Shown: positions 34,826 through 44,481 of the stretch, piece by piece | Layout: each line of letters begins with the position of its first letter | Numbering within the stretch: position 1 is the first letter of the stretch | Assembly: GCA_963383645.1 (NCBI GenBank) | Contig: OY726558.1 | Location: 185,311,634 to 185,375,633, forward strand | Direction: 5' to 3' | Source: Muscardinus avellanarius | Taxonomy: Eukaryota; Chordata; Mammalia; Rodentia; Gliridae | DNA: 64,000 bases | Notes under the pieces: model-generated | The model's input: the letters and a program-made list of their open reading frames with translations, nothing else | Told to the model about the DNA's origin: nothing | Databases searched by the model: none | Position numbers and translations under genes: made by a program

Positions 34826-35802
34826 GGTTTTTAGAAACGTGCATGTATCTTTTCAACCTCTTTAGATTCATCTTCTTCAGCTTTGCTGTCCAAAACAGTT
34901 TCATGTAAGGTATCCCATTATCATTTTTCTTCCTTTCCCTAAGCTAAACAGATATAAATGGATTTTAAAACCTAAATCTCTTCTTTTCACAATAAAAAAG
35001 TATAAGTAATTTACTTCTTGCAGTGCAAAGTAGCAAAACCAAATGTCTAATTTGACTCCTGCCTCCCATCTCTTAACCTAAAGCCAACAGCTTTCACATT
35101 GATTTAAATGCTAAGAATTACACTCCCATGGCTGGCTTACATTTACATAACACTTTACTTAGTGCTTTAACATAAATAACAATTAAGGGGATAAGTCCTT
35201 GGTCTGTGTCTTTAGGCATCATGTATAAAACTTATCTCCCCAACTAATTTTTGCACAGTAATTTCTGGATGATTGGAAAACAATGGTCATGTCTGTCGTA
35301 ATGAGTGTTACAAGTCGTTTTTGCTCAAGTTTATACATATTTTTAAACAAGTTTCTCTGTAAACCTTTCTGTGTTTATGTGAGGAAAATGTGGTTTATTC
35401 CCTAGGGATGAAGACTTGCCACGTGTTTTCTCTCATCACCTGCAGACAAAAATGTTTGTCACTAATCTGGTGAAAGACTTTTAAAGGTGATGGAGTATCT
35501 TTTTTTCATGAGACATTTTTCAAGTTCATACTGGTATTACAAATACAATAATGACTTAATTCACACTGATACTTTGGCAATTTCCATGATTGAGTATATT
35601 CAGATATGCACGTAAATTCTGATTTTATTAATTTTAGTCCAATAGATTCATTGTTTCCAGCTAGTGTGGGCCTAGAAATTGCCATTGGTTATATTTTTAT
35701 AAGTTATCATCCTTAAAAGAGTTTACCAGGTATCATTATATGCAATAACATACCCTAAAACCTAAATTACTCAGTAACGTTAGTGAAAGAAAAAAACTCA
35801 TT
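34826..35802. other. Single-copy sequence, nothing recognised
   Basis: No gene or clear repeat. 'ataacactttacttagtgct' near 35147 could be a MIR scrap. Confidence 0.5.
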
Positions 35803-36007
35803 TTGTTTTATTTCATTTATTTTATTTTTAATTTTATTTGTTCTGAAGATTGAACCTAGGCCCTGTTTTTTATTCTTTATTTTGAAACCGGGTCTCACTG
35901 AGTTGCAGAGGGCCTCACTAAGTAGCTGAGGCTGTCCTGGAACCATGATCATCCGGTCTCAGCCTCCTGAATGCTGGGATTACAAGTGTGCGCCACCATA
36001 CCCAGCA
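35803..36007 (-). mobile_element. B1-dID SINE with shortened ID half
   Basis: A T/TTTA-rich tail complement leads to 'ctgaagattgaacctaggcc'. The middle of the ID complement is deleted. The B1 half is intact and ends 'gccaccatacccagc'. Confidence 0.8.
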
Positions 36008-36155
36008 TATTTTTTTTTTTTTAAAACAGGGTTTTACTAAGGGTTCTAAGTTGCAGAGGGCCTGGCTAACTTGCTGAAGTTGGCTTCAAACTGGCAATCC
36101 TCCTGTCTCAATCTCTCAAGTACTGGGATTACAGATATGTGCCACCACACCCAGT
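36008..36155 (-). mobile_element. B1-only SINE copy (no ID half)
   Basis: A T14 run is followed directly by linker and B1 complement ('aaaacagggttttactaagg', 'ctgtctcaatctctcaagta', 'gtgccaccacacccag'). It abuts the previous copy in the same orientation and lacks the ID monomer. Confidence 0.75.
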
Positions 36156-37120
36156 TTATACTTAATTTTAATGAGCAAGAAATAACCACTATTTTGTGTG
36201 TTTCCTATGCACACATATAGACGTTTTATAGTTAGAAGGAAACGAAATAATCTGTAGTACCTAGTGTATGTCTATGGCTATAGAGGTATACTTATATTCA
36301 TTAGTCAATTACATCCTTGAAAATTGTGCTCACCTGCTAGTTATTCTTAATTACCATTGTCATTCATATAAAATGCTTTAATTGCATTTGTCGGTTCCAC
36401 ACTAAAAGTTTAAGTAGTGTGTCTGAGGTTACTTAGATAGCAAATGAAGTTGCCACAAAGAAATCCCCAGTCAGTCTGGCAGTAACATCTTCAGATTCGT
36501 TTCCACCATGGTGCTGTCCTCTGCTGCAGAAGAGGATATATCTTGAAATTAAAGGTTTCTGTGTTCCAAATTAACAGAATGATATATGACTTTGGAAACT
36601 ATATTCCTGGATTTACTTCCCATAGTTTAAAAAAACTTAAAGTTCAGTCAAATAAATGCATATTGCAACCTTTAAAATTATTTAATGTCATTATGTGTTT
36701 GGGAGTACTAAATTCATGAAAAAATGTTTATAGAAAAATATAGTATAATCAATTTTTGTTAAATCACATAATTGCTTGTTTACCTACAACTAAGTTGACA
36801 ATAAGATGAGACACTATTCTAGATAATGGCCTAAATAGTTCTCTCTTAAATGTGACCAATTAGTATATATTAACTGTGAGATAATTCAGGGACTGTTTCT
36901 ATTACTGCACATATTTTAAGATTCAAGAGTAATTAAGGATAGTGAAATATTCCCTCTATCATCATATTGCTTAGTATTCATTTTCTTATTTTTTTAAATC
37001 TATCTTTAAAAAGGAAAACATCTTCATTATTCAGTAGAATATTTGAGGGAGTCAGGTGAAACAAGTATTTGAAACTTTGTATCCAATTGGGAAACATCAT
37101 TACTGTGGTGAAATCTTAGT
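36156..37120. other. Single-copy sequence, no gene seen
   Basis: 'ataaccactattttgtgtgt' near 36182, followed by 'ctatgcacacatatagacg', suggests a short old L1ME scrap in minus orientation. Otherwise nothing recognised. Confidence 0.45.
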
Positions 37121-37121
37121 T

Positions 37122-37152
<31 letters not shown>

Positions 37153-37190
37153 ATCTCTATCTCTATATCTCTCTATATGTGTATGTGTAT
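37121..37190 (+). repeat. (CT)n/(CTATCT)n microsatellite
   Basis: About 12 CT units are followed by TATCTC units and then TATGTG variants. The plus-strand frame over it is a Ser-Leu/Leu-Tyr run without meaning. Confidence 0.9.
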
Positions 37191-37274
37191 TCAGTAAACA
37201 TAATTTATTTTTCTTTAATTTTAATAATTTCAGAAATTAAAGTGAATAAACCTCACTATAATTCATTTTAATTT

Positions 37275-37479
37275 TTTTTGTGGGTCTGGGGATGGAACTC
37301 AGAGGCATTTGACCTCCAAGCTACACCCCCTGCCCAATTTTTTATTCTTTGTTTTGAAACAGAGTGTCACTGAGTTGCAGAGGACCTCACTAAGTACTTG
37401 AGGCTGTCCACGAACTGCGATCCTCCTGTCTCAGGCTCCCAAATGCTGGGATCACAAGCGTGCGCCACCACACCTGGCT
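37275..37479 (-). mobile_element. B1-dID SINE, 15-bp target duplication
   Basis: ID complement 'gggtctggggatggaactca', linker, B1 half ending 'gccaccacacctggct'. Identical 15-bp flanks 'aattcattttaattt' lie at 37260-37274 and 37480-37494. Confidence 0.9.
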
Positions 37480-37494
37480 AATTCATTTTAATTT

Positions 37495-39756
37495 AAAAGC
37501 AACTTTACCTGGGTCAATCCATTCAAAAAGCAAATATATATGGTTTCAAAATTTAGCCTGGTTTCTCCAAGTCTTTTGCACAGTGAGGTAGCTTTTCCAA
37601 TGAAAGAGGAGATTTAATCCAAACACTAAGAAGTATGAAATAAGGGGAGGAAATTTCTGTCCCCTGTCCCTCCTGGATTCTGAACTTCTTCAAGGCCGAG
37701 CACACATTGCTGGGATAGTCAGGTGTTATTGGGGACACAGTGGTCAAAGGCTCTCAAATTGCTATCGTTAAAAAGCTGATTGACAATACCAACTCACCTT
37801 TAGGTAGTTATTTAGTGCTTTCTCATATATAACTGTTATGGTAAGGAACATTTTGAAAACAGTGGAGGTAGTTTAAAAATTCAGTTCACTTCCCTGTCAT
37901 CAGATAATGAGCAATTTCTATGGGGACATTGGGTAAATATTCAGACATGATCTTCCAGGCCAGTCTAGCTGATACTTGAAGTATTTCCATTAAAAAAGAA
38001 CCATTTTTTATAGTTTAAGGAGCAGAGCTTAGCAGTTCTGAGAATTATGCTCATTTTAGTACAAATTAGTTAAATAAACTTAATTGTTTTATTGCCTGCT
38101 CTCTATAGATTTCTAGTAAACAACTGCATATACAAGAATTCAATGTATTATGTTAAGTAATTGAATAAGCTTTTATTCTGTTAAGACTCTCTATAACTCT
38201 CATTTTAATATCTATAGATGTGTCACCATGCCTAATATAATTTAACATCACTTATGAATGAGAATAGCAAGGAATGTGAGATTTTTTTCCAGTGTTTGTT
38301 CTCTCTCTCTGTCTCCCTCTCTTTTTCGATATCTTTGAAATAAAAAATGCAAAACCCCCTGGTGAGGACTCTGTAAATTGTGCTAGATTTCTTTTACTTA
38401 CTGCACAATGTTTCTCTAGATTTGCATAGACACAGCCCTGAAATGAAGTGTGCGGTGGTGAATAGAACCCAGGAGGCTCTGCTTCCTGGATTCACTTGGT
38501 AGGAGGCATTTATCTGTGAGAAATTGGTTTCTGAATATAAGGCTTTCTTGCAGTTCATTGCCTATCTCAAAATATATTTTCCTGTACAGCTGATTACATG
38601 TTATTCCAAAGTTTCATATATCTGTTGACAAAAAAAAAGTGTTTTGAAATTGTGTTCCAGCATGAACACAAAATGAGAAGTGGCCAGCAAAGTTGGTACC
38701 TAGCCCCTACCCCAACTGTAGAAAGGAGTGATGCTCATAAAATGTGTTACTCCTGCAAGATAGCATAAGCCCAGGGGGCCCAGTGTCATTAAGTCGAATT
38801 GCACAGCACTGACAGTCTTGTGCCAGATACAGGATTCAGAAGAATCAACTGGATTGTGTTAATGGCACCACACAGCTTTACCGAAGCCACCCCACATCAG
38901 CACCTGCGCGTTCTATCCGCAGGCAAAAGCTGGAGACAACATTGTCCACATCAGAGTGTTCTTTAGTTATTTGACCAAACACTTGAACTGTTCCTACTAC
39001 CAACCTTATGATAATCATCTATGTTGGCACTCCCAATGGGCTTTCAACAGATTCTCAGTTGTTTTCTATGAGGCTGTTATAACAAGAAAGTCTTGATGTT
39101 TTTATTCTAGAGAATGAAGAAAATTCATCCTCAAATTTATTATCATGAACTTCCTCAAGAGGAGATCTCAGTAATTAGGAAAATAATGAATAATTATGAA
39201 AGTAACCAAGATCTCATTATGAAATAATAGTATTTTGTAATATTAAAAAACGTTTAAAATGCTCAAAGATAATGCGTATTAGTTAAAATCTCTACTAAAG
39301 TAATCAGCATTCTCTTCAGTTAAAAACTAGTAATATAGATGATTCCTAAATGTAATTTCTGAAGTATTTAGGAACTAAAGTTTATTAAACGTTTATATAG
39401 CCTTCACTAAAAAGTGAAATTAATAAAAAGCCACTTCCTATACCACTCTAAAGTATTTTTGTGTTCACTTACAGAATAAGAATTTTGTTTTTTTTTAAAA
39501 TATATTTCTTTGGTTGATGGTAGCAAACATAATACAAATTGCCAATACTATACTTTTTATTTTTTTATTTTTTACATTCAAACTGAAAAACACTTTTATT
39601 TTTAAATCGATAAAGAATTTAAAGAAACTTGAAAATGTGCACAACCAAATATTATAAATTATGCTTTGGATATTATTACTTATTTCAGTATAAACTTTTA
39701 GCCATAATGTGACATATTATAAAAGAATAATTATTTGTGATAATATCTCTTAAAAT
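37495..39756. other. Single-copy sequence, no gene seen
   Basis: A short CT-rich tract lies at 38300-38328. About 38650-38960 is repeat-free and richer in G+C with several CpGs, and is a candidate for a conserved non-coding test. The minus-strand frame at 37553-37747 shows no known motif. Confidence 0.5.
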
Positions 39757-40071
39757 TAACTGTGGGATATGTACACAATGGAATTTTACTCAGCCATAAA
39801 AAAGAACCAATTACATCATTTTCAGGGAAATGGATGGAACTGGAGGACATTATGCTAAGCGAGATTAGTCAGTCATTCACAAAAAAAAAATAAGAAATCT
39901 GATGCTTTCCCTAATATGTGAAAGCTAAAGAGAAATGGGTCATAGGAGGAACTCTAGATGAAAAAGGAAATCCTATAGAGGAGCAAACAAGACAACCTAA
40001 CTGAGGGGATGGGAGGGGGGAAGAAGGAAATTCTCTAAAGCACACAATGTACTTAAACATATCAAAATCAA
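39757..40071 (+). mobile_element. L1 3' segment lacking its own tail
   Basis: The copy starts at 'gtgggatatgtacacaatgg' (end of ORF2), runs through 'ggaggacattatgctaagcg' and 3' UTR 'gatgctttccctaatatgtg', and stops at 'atatcaaaatcaac', about 130 bp before where other copies reach poly(A). The next base is already SINE sequence. No L1 resumes after the SINE. Confidence 0.85.
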
Positions 40072-40264
40072 CCGGGCATGGTGGCGCACACTTGTAATTC
40101 CCACGCTTGGGAGGCGGAGACAGGAGGTTTGCGCAGGTTCAAAGTCAGCCATGCTGGCTTAAGAGACCCTGTTTCCAAATTTAAAAAGTATAAATATAGG
40201 TCTGGGAATATAGCCCGGAGGTAGAAGGGTTTCCAGGAACCCTAGTACCACACCAAAAAAAGTG
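40072..40264 (+). mobile_element. B1-dID SINE, 'aggtctggg' subfamily, fused to L1
   Basis: Nearly full B1 head ('cgggcatggtggcgcacact'), subfamily ID half ('ataggtctgggaatatagcc', 'agaagggtttccaggaaccc') and a short A tail. Its 5' end joins the interior of the L1 3' UTR with no upstream target repeat that I can pair. Confidence 0.85.
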
Positions 40265-40296
40265 AAAAATATGTTAGGATGAAATTTATACTTTAA

Positions 40297-40489
40297 TGCA
40301 CGCTTCTAATCCCTGCGCTTGGGAGGCTGAGACAGGAGAATTGCACAGGTTCAAAGCCAGCCTCAGCTTCTTAGGCTCTCAGCAACTTAGTGAGACCCTG
40401 TTTCCAAATAAAATATAAAATAGGTCTGGGAGTATAGCCTGGAGGTAGAAAGCCCTTGGTTTTTACTCCCAGTACCATCAAAAAGAAAA

Positions 40490-40556
<67 letters not shown>

Positions 40557-40564
40557 GAAAGAAA
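40297..40564 (+). mobile_element. B1-dID SINE with long (AAAG)n tail
   Basis: The copy begins slightly inside the B1 head ('tgcacgcttctaatccctgc'). Identical 16-bp flanks 'gaaatttatactttaa' (40281-40296 and 40565-40580) enclose the SINE and the whole AAAG tail. Confidence 0.9.
40488..40563 (+). repeat. (AAAG)n microsatellite
   Basis: About 75 bp of AAAG units with one GGAAAG interruption near the end, derived from the SINE tail. The minus-strand frame here is a Ser/Phe/Leu run. Confidence 0.95.
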
Positions 40565-40580
40565 GAAATTTATACTTTAA

Positions 40581-41300
40581 AAGACTTTTCTTCATTTCCA
40601 CTTAGTAACCAACATATGCTTTCCCAAGCAATATGAAAAATGACAAGCTCAAAGACACTGTGGAGGTTATTGTGACATTGCTGATTTTAATTGGCATCTT
40701 ATTTTCATTTTTATTATGCTCTGCAGAACTTGAACTTGTGTTTTCCTCATTTCTGTTCTCATAGTCAAAAGGTCAATCAAAAAGAAACAAAGATAATAGT
40801 GAAACCTTATCTAATCATGAATGTGATCCAGACTTTATGAAAAAATATTCCCAGAAAGTATCTTTAAGTTCAGTTGAATGCAAAGTGCTTGCAAATAGAT
40901 AAGATGCTAATGTTATGTAAAAGAATTTTTGATTTTTTTATTTTGGAAAATGTACTCAGATACATGGGAATATGTATTATAAGTGTGAGATGAAACTCTT
41001 TCTAAACATACTACGATGCGATTATAATCTAAGAAAATGCTACATTTGTATGCTTATGATTGCTAATATTGCTTTTCTACTGGCACATTGTGGTAAATGT
41101 GCTTGATAAAGCATAAAAAATATCATTTCCAAGTAATTAGGAATTTCCCCTTACCAACTTCATGAACTTAGGATACATAAAGTTTTAGGACTTTTTCAAT
41201 AAAAGTGAATACAAAATTTTAACAAAAGCCAAGATGAGCTACACACTTAATAAAAACATAAAATGAAATATGTTACTTAACACATTTGTTATATACTGTC
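40581..41300. other. Single-copy sequence, nothing recognised
   Basis: AT-rich, no gene or repeat recognised. Confidence 0.5.
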
Positions 41301-41358
41301 CTCCTCCTCCTCCTCCTCCTCCTCCTCTTCCTCCTCCTCATCCTCCTTCATCTTCTTG
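41301..41358 (+). repeat. (TCC)n microsatellite
   Basis: Pyrimidine tract of TCC/TTC units, replacing the tail complement of the minus-strand ID element that follows. Confidence 0.9.
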
Positions 41359-41432
41359 TAGAGCTGAGAATTGAACCCAGTATATAAGGATACTAGGCAA
41401 ATCCTCTAGCAATAAGCTATATCCCCAGGGCC
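41357..41432 (-). mobile_element. ID SINE (tRNA-like monomer)
   Basis: The reverse complement contains B-box-like 'gagaattgaacccagtata', the ID-specific 'ggatactaggcaaatcctct' and 'agctatatccccaggg'. Confidence 0.75.
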
Positions 41433-41566
41433 ATTTTGACTATTTCAATAACCTTTCTTTTATTTCATGTACCTTTAGCAGTAGCTATGAAAGGTAAGCA
41501 ATTAATTCATTGATATTAAACACTTTCTTTTTCTTCCTACATTCAATTAAAAAAAAAAAGAAACTT

Positions 41567-41764
41567 AGACAGGTGTTGTGGAGCTTACCTATAATCCAAA
41601 TCCTTAGAAGACTGAGACAAAAGGATCAGAGCTTTGAGTGTAGCCTCAGCAAGGCTCTCAGAAACCTAACAACATCATGTTTCAGAAAAATAAAAATAAA
41701 ATAAAAGGGACTGGGGATGTAGTTTAGAGGTAGAATGCCTCTCTGTTCAATTCCCAGTATCACA
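41567..41764 (+). mobile_element. B1-dID SINE, diverged
   Basis: 'gacaggtgttgtggagctta', 'gtgtagcctcagcaaggctc', a long AAAAT linker, then an ID half with 'ggggatgtagtttagaggta'. Confidence 0.8.
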
Positions 41765-42019
41765 GAAACTTCTATCTGTCTATATTATATTATATTGTTT
41801 ACCTTTATTATCTGGAATGAAGTTGGTATATTACATTTTATTAAGTGATGCTCATTTTATATTCAGTGATCTGATATAAAGAAGTCCATATTATATTTTT
41901 ATTTTTCCAGTGTTTTTTGGCAGCCCTACATTTGTAGATTTGGGCATAGCTCAAAATGTTGTCATCAGTTTTTGAAAATGTCTTTTGCCTCTTTTACATG
42001 TAGTGCCCAATCAACCCTT

Positions 42020-42112
42020 CACTTTCACTTAGTATAAGGTTCTCTAGTTGTATAATTTTTCCTGCAAATGGCATAATTTTGTCTTCTTTTATGGCTGAGG
42101 AATAGAATGTCA
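42020..42112 (-). mobile_element. L1 ORF2 3' fragment
   Basis: The plus strand reads the complement of the L1 ORF2 end: 'cacttagtataaggttctct', 'cctgcaaatggcataatttt' and 'cttttatggctgaggaatag'. Confidence 0.65.
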
Positions 42113-42121
42113 GTCATCAGG

Positions 42122-42212
42122 AAGACAATGTTACTTAGGTTTTCCTCAAACCTACAATTCTCCTGTCTCAACCTCTCAAACTGAGACTACAGGTGTGTGC
42201 CACCATGCCCAC
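42122..42212 (-). mobile_element. B1 half of a SINE, fragment
   Basis: 'cctcaaacctacaattctcc', 'tgtctcaacctctcaaactg' and 'gtgccaccatgcccacc' are the complement of the B1 head. No ID half is present, and L1 pieces lie on both sides. Confidence 0.7.
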
Positions 42213-42215
42213 CCC

Positions 42216-42952
42216 AACAGAATGGCAATCATCAAGAAGTCAAATAACAATTAATGCTGGTGAGAATGTGAGGAAATAAATTTTCTATGCTGTTGGTTAG
42301 ATTGCTAATTAGGGCAGCTGCAATGGATATCAATGTGGAGATTCCTTAGAAAATTAAGAATAGATCTCCCCATATGATCCAGGAGATAGCCACTTTGGTT
42401 TTCTTTTTAAAAGGACTGAAATATCAAAATTATAGTTATATATGCAAACCCATGTTTATAGCTGAACAATTTAAAATAGCTAAATTATGAAAGTAAACTT
42501 AGATGTCCATCAAAAGATGAATGGATTATAAAATTATGGGATATATAGACAATGGAATTCTATTCAGCAATAAAGAGGAATAAAACCTTATCATTTGCAT
42601 AAAAATAGATGGATCTGGAGAACATTATGTTCAGTAAGAGTCATGTTTTCTTTATATATGAATCTAGGAAGTAATTGGGATACCAGAGGGACCTCAGATA
42701 ATGGAGGAGAATCCCCAGTGGAGCCAGAGAGATGGTCTAGGGGAAGGGGAGATCACTGAAAGAATCATCCCCATCCACAATATGCACACATGTCAGAATA
42801 CCAATGTCAATCTCAATACCCTATAGGGGGGAGCTAGTGGAGTGGGGGCGGAGCTAGAGGAAGCCCACCAAGGGCTGTGTGCATGTGTGTCACTATCACT
42901 GTGAACTACGTAATGATGTGAGACTATAATGCAGCAATAAAAATATAAAAAA
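42216..42952 (+). mobile_element. L1 3' end with poly(A) tail
   Basis: ORF2 3' region ('aacagaatggcaatcatcaa', 'tagatgtccatcaaaagatg', 'gacaatggaattctattcag') continues into a 3' UTR with a G-rich patch near 42824-42850. It ends 'gactataatgcagcaataaa' plus an A tail. 5'-truncated, no open frame. Confidence 0.85.
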
Positions 42953-43195
42953 CAGAGGAATGCAAGCAATAATAAATGCTAGAGAATATGTGTGGGAGAA
43001 TAGGAACTCTTCTGCACTGTTTTTGGGATTGCAAATTAAGTGAAGTTGCTGCAGAGATCAATATGGAACTTCCTCAGAAGACTGGAAATGAAACCACCAT
43101 ATACACACAACACTCAGCCTGCATCTGTTCTTGATATTGAATCCAGCAATGGGAGCAGTACCTGGCACAGAAATGTATTCAAGGAATTAACTTGC
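42953..43195 (+). mobile_element. L1 ORF2 fragment
   Basis: A second L1 piece follows the tail of the previous one: 'gggattgcaaattaagtgaa', 'actggaaatgaaaccaccat' and 'attcaaggaattaac'. It belongs to ORF2 upstream of the C-terminal segment, and no tail is present. The plus frame at 43040-43234 is a translation of it. Confidence 0.7.
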
Positions 43196-43268
43196 GTGGT
43201 ACATAATATTTACATTATTTTACATTTACATTAAGTTCAATACTGTTAATTAAACCTCCAGTACTTTG

Positions 43269-43490
43269 CACCGGGCGTGGTGGTGCACGCTTGTAATCCC
43301 CGTGCTTGGGAGGCTGAGATAGGAGGATCGCACAGGTTCAAAGCCAGCCTCAGCTGCTTAGTGAGGCTCTCAGCAACTTAGTGAGACCCTATTTCCAAAT
43401 AAAACATAAAATAGGTCTGGGAGTAGAGCCCGGAGGTAGAAAGGCTCTGGGTTCCACCCCCAGTATCACCAAAAAAATAATAAAAAAAAA
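43269..43490 (+). mobile_element. B1-dID SINE, 18-bp perfect target duplication
   Basis: A nearly consensus copy ('caccgggcgtggtggtgcac' to 'ccacccccagtatcacc' plus A-rich tail). The 18-bp flanks 'taaacctccagtactttg' at 43251-43268 and 43491-43508 are identical, which indicates a recent insertion. Confidence 0.95.
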
Positions 43491-43508
43491 TAAACCTCCA
43501 GTACTTTG

Positions 43509-44060
43509 TCTGTAATTTTATTAAAAAAATTTAAATCAACAAGTAATGTTTTTAATTCTGTCAATATGTAGATATGATACATCACAGAGTCTGTGAGTAT
43601 GAGTAGGCATACAGAAAAAAATTAATACTCTAAAGGTAAATTCTGCTCAAAGATATTGTAAGCTTTAAGGTCAAATCGTCCTAATAACCTCCTTTATTCT
43701 TTGTATTTGTGTATGATTACCCAGTACAACTTTTACTCCCCATGGAATTGCCAGCCATATTTTGTTTATATTCACAAATGAAGTGTGTGGTTTTCAACCA
43801 TGTCTCTAAAATATTCTGATTCCTAATACCATTACTTCTCAAATATCCCAAAGAGAAGAGACTTCTTCTGAAGTCATCATTGAAGTCTTTTGGTTTATCT
43901 AAACTTAATTCTCTTTCTTGGACCTAAGGATTTCTTCTGTGGAATCTTGTTTAATTCAGCCAAACTGTAAGGTATGCTTAGATATCATTTTGGATGATAC
44001 CTATTTATTTATTTTTAACTTTCAATTCAGTTTATTTCTTTTATTTGGAAACATTTTCCT
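43509..44060. other. Single-copy sequence, nothing recognised
   Basis: No repeat or coding signal. Confidence 0.5.
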
Positions 44061-44233
44061 ACTGGGCATGATGGTACATTCCTACAATCCCAACTACTGT
44101 AATCTCAGCTACTCAATCCCAGGATTATAAATTCGAGTACAGTTTGGGCAATTTAGCAAAATCCTGACAAAATAAAAAGTGCTGGGGCTTGTGCTCAGTG
44201 GTAAAGCACCCCTGGATTTAACCCCCAGTAGCG
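44061..44233 (+). mobile_element. B1-dID SINE, older type
   Basis: 'actgggcatgatggtacatt', a disturbed B1 half, and an ID half with 'gtgctcagtggtaaagcacc' rather than the 'agctcagaggtagaatgc' of most copies. Confidence 0.75.
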
Positions 44234-44359
44234 ACTGGGTGGCTTTATTTGTTTAAATGTTGCTTTATTTTTTTAATAATTGCTTTTTCTACTTGTTATT
44301 GACTAGATGTGGTAAATTTGGGCATTTCTGGATTAATTTTCTCATTCGAATCATTCTCA

Positions 44360-44363
<4 letters not shown>

Positions 44364-44405
<42 letters not shown>
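44364..44405 (+). repeat. (TG)n microsatellite
   Basis: About 20 TG units adjoining a minus-strand ID element. Cys-Val and Thr-His frames over it are meaningless. Confidence 0.95.
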
Positions 44406-44408
<3 letters not shown>

Positions 44409-44481
44409 CTTGGGTGTGGAACCCTGGGTTTCATACATGCATGGGAAGTGCTCTGTCACTAAACCACATCCCCAGCCCAAA
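44406..44481 (-). mobile_element. ID SINE (tRNA-like monomer)
   Basis: Complement reads 'gtggaaccctgggtttcata', 'gcatgggaagtgctctgtca' and 'ctaaaccacatccccagccc', the full ID order. Its tail has become the TG/CA repeat. Confidence 0.75.

Noticed and set aside
41357..41432. tRNA-like A and B boxes in ID elements (also 3520, 14899, 44406, 57359)
   Set aside because: They are tRNA-derived SINE monomers with A-rich tails and no foldable acceptor stem or anticodon arm that I can draw, so they are not tRNA genes.
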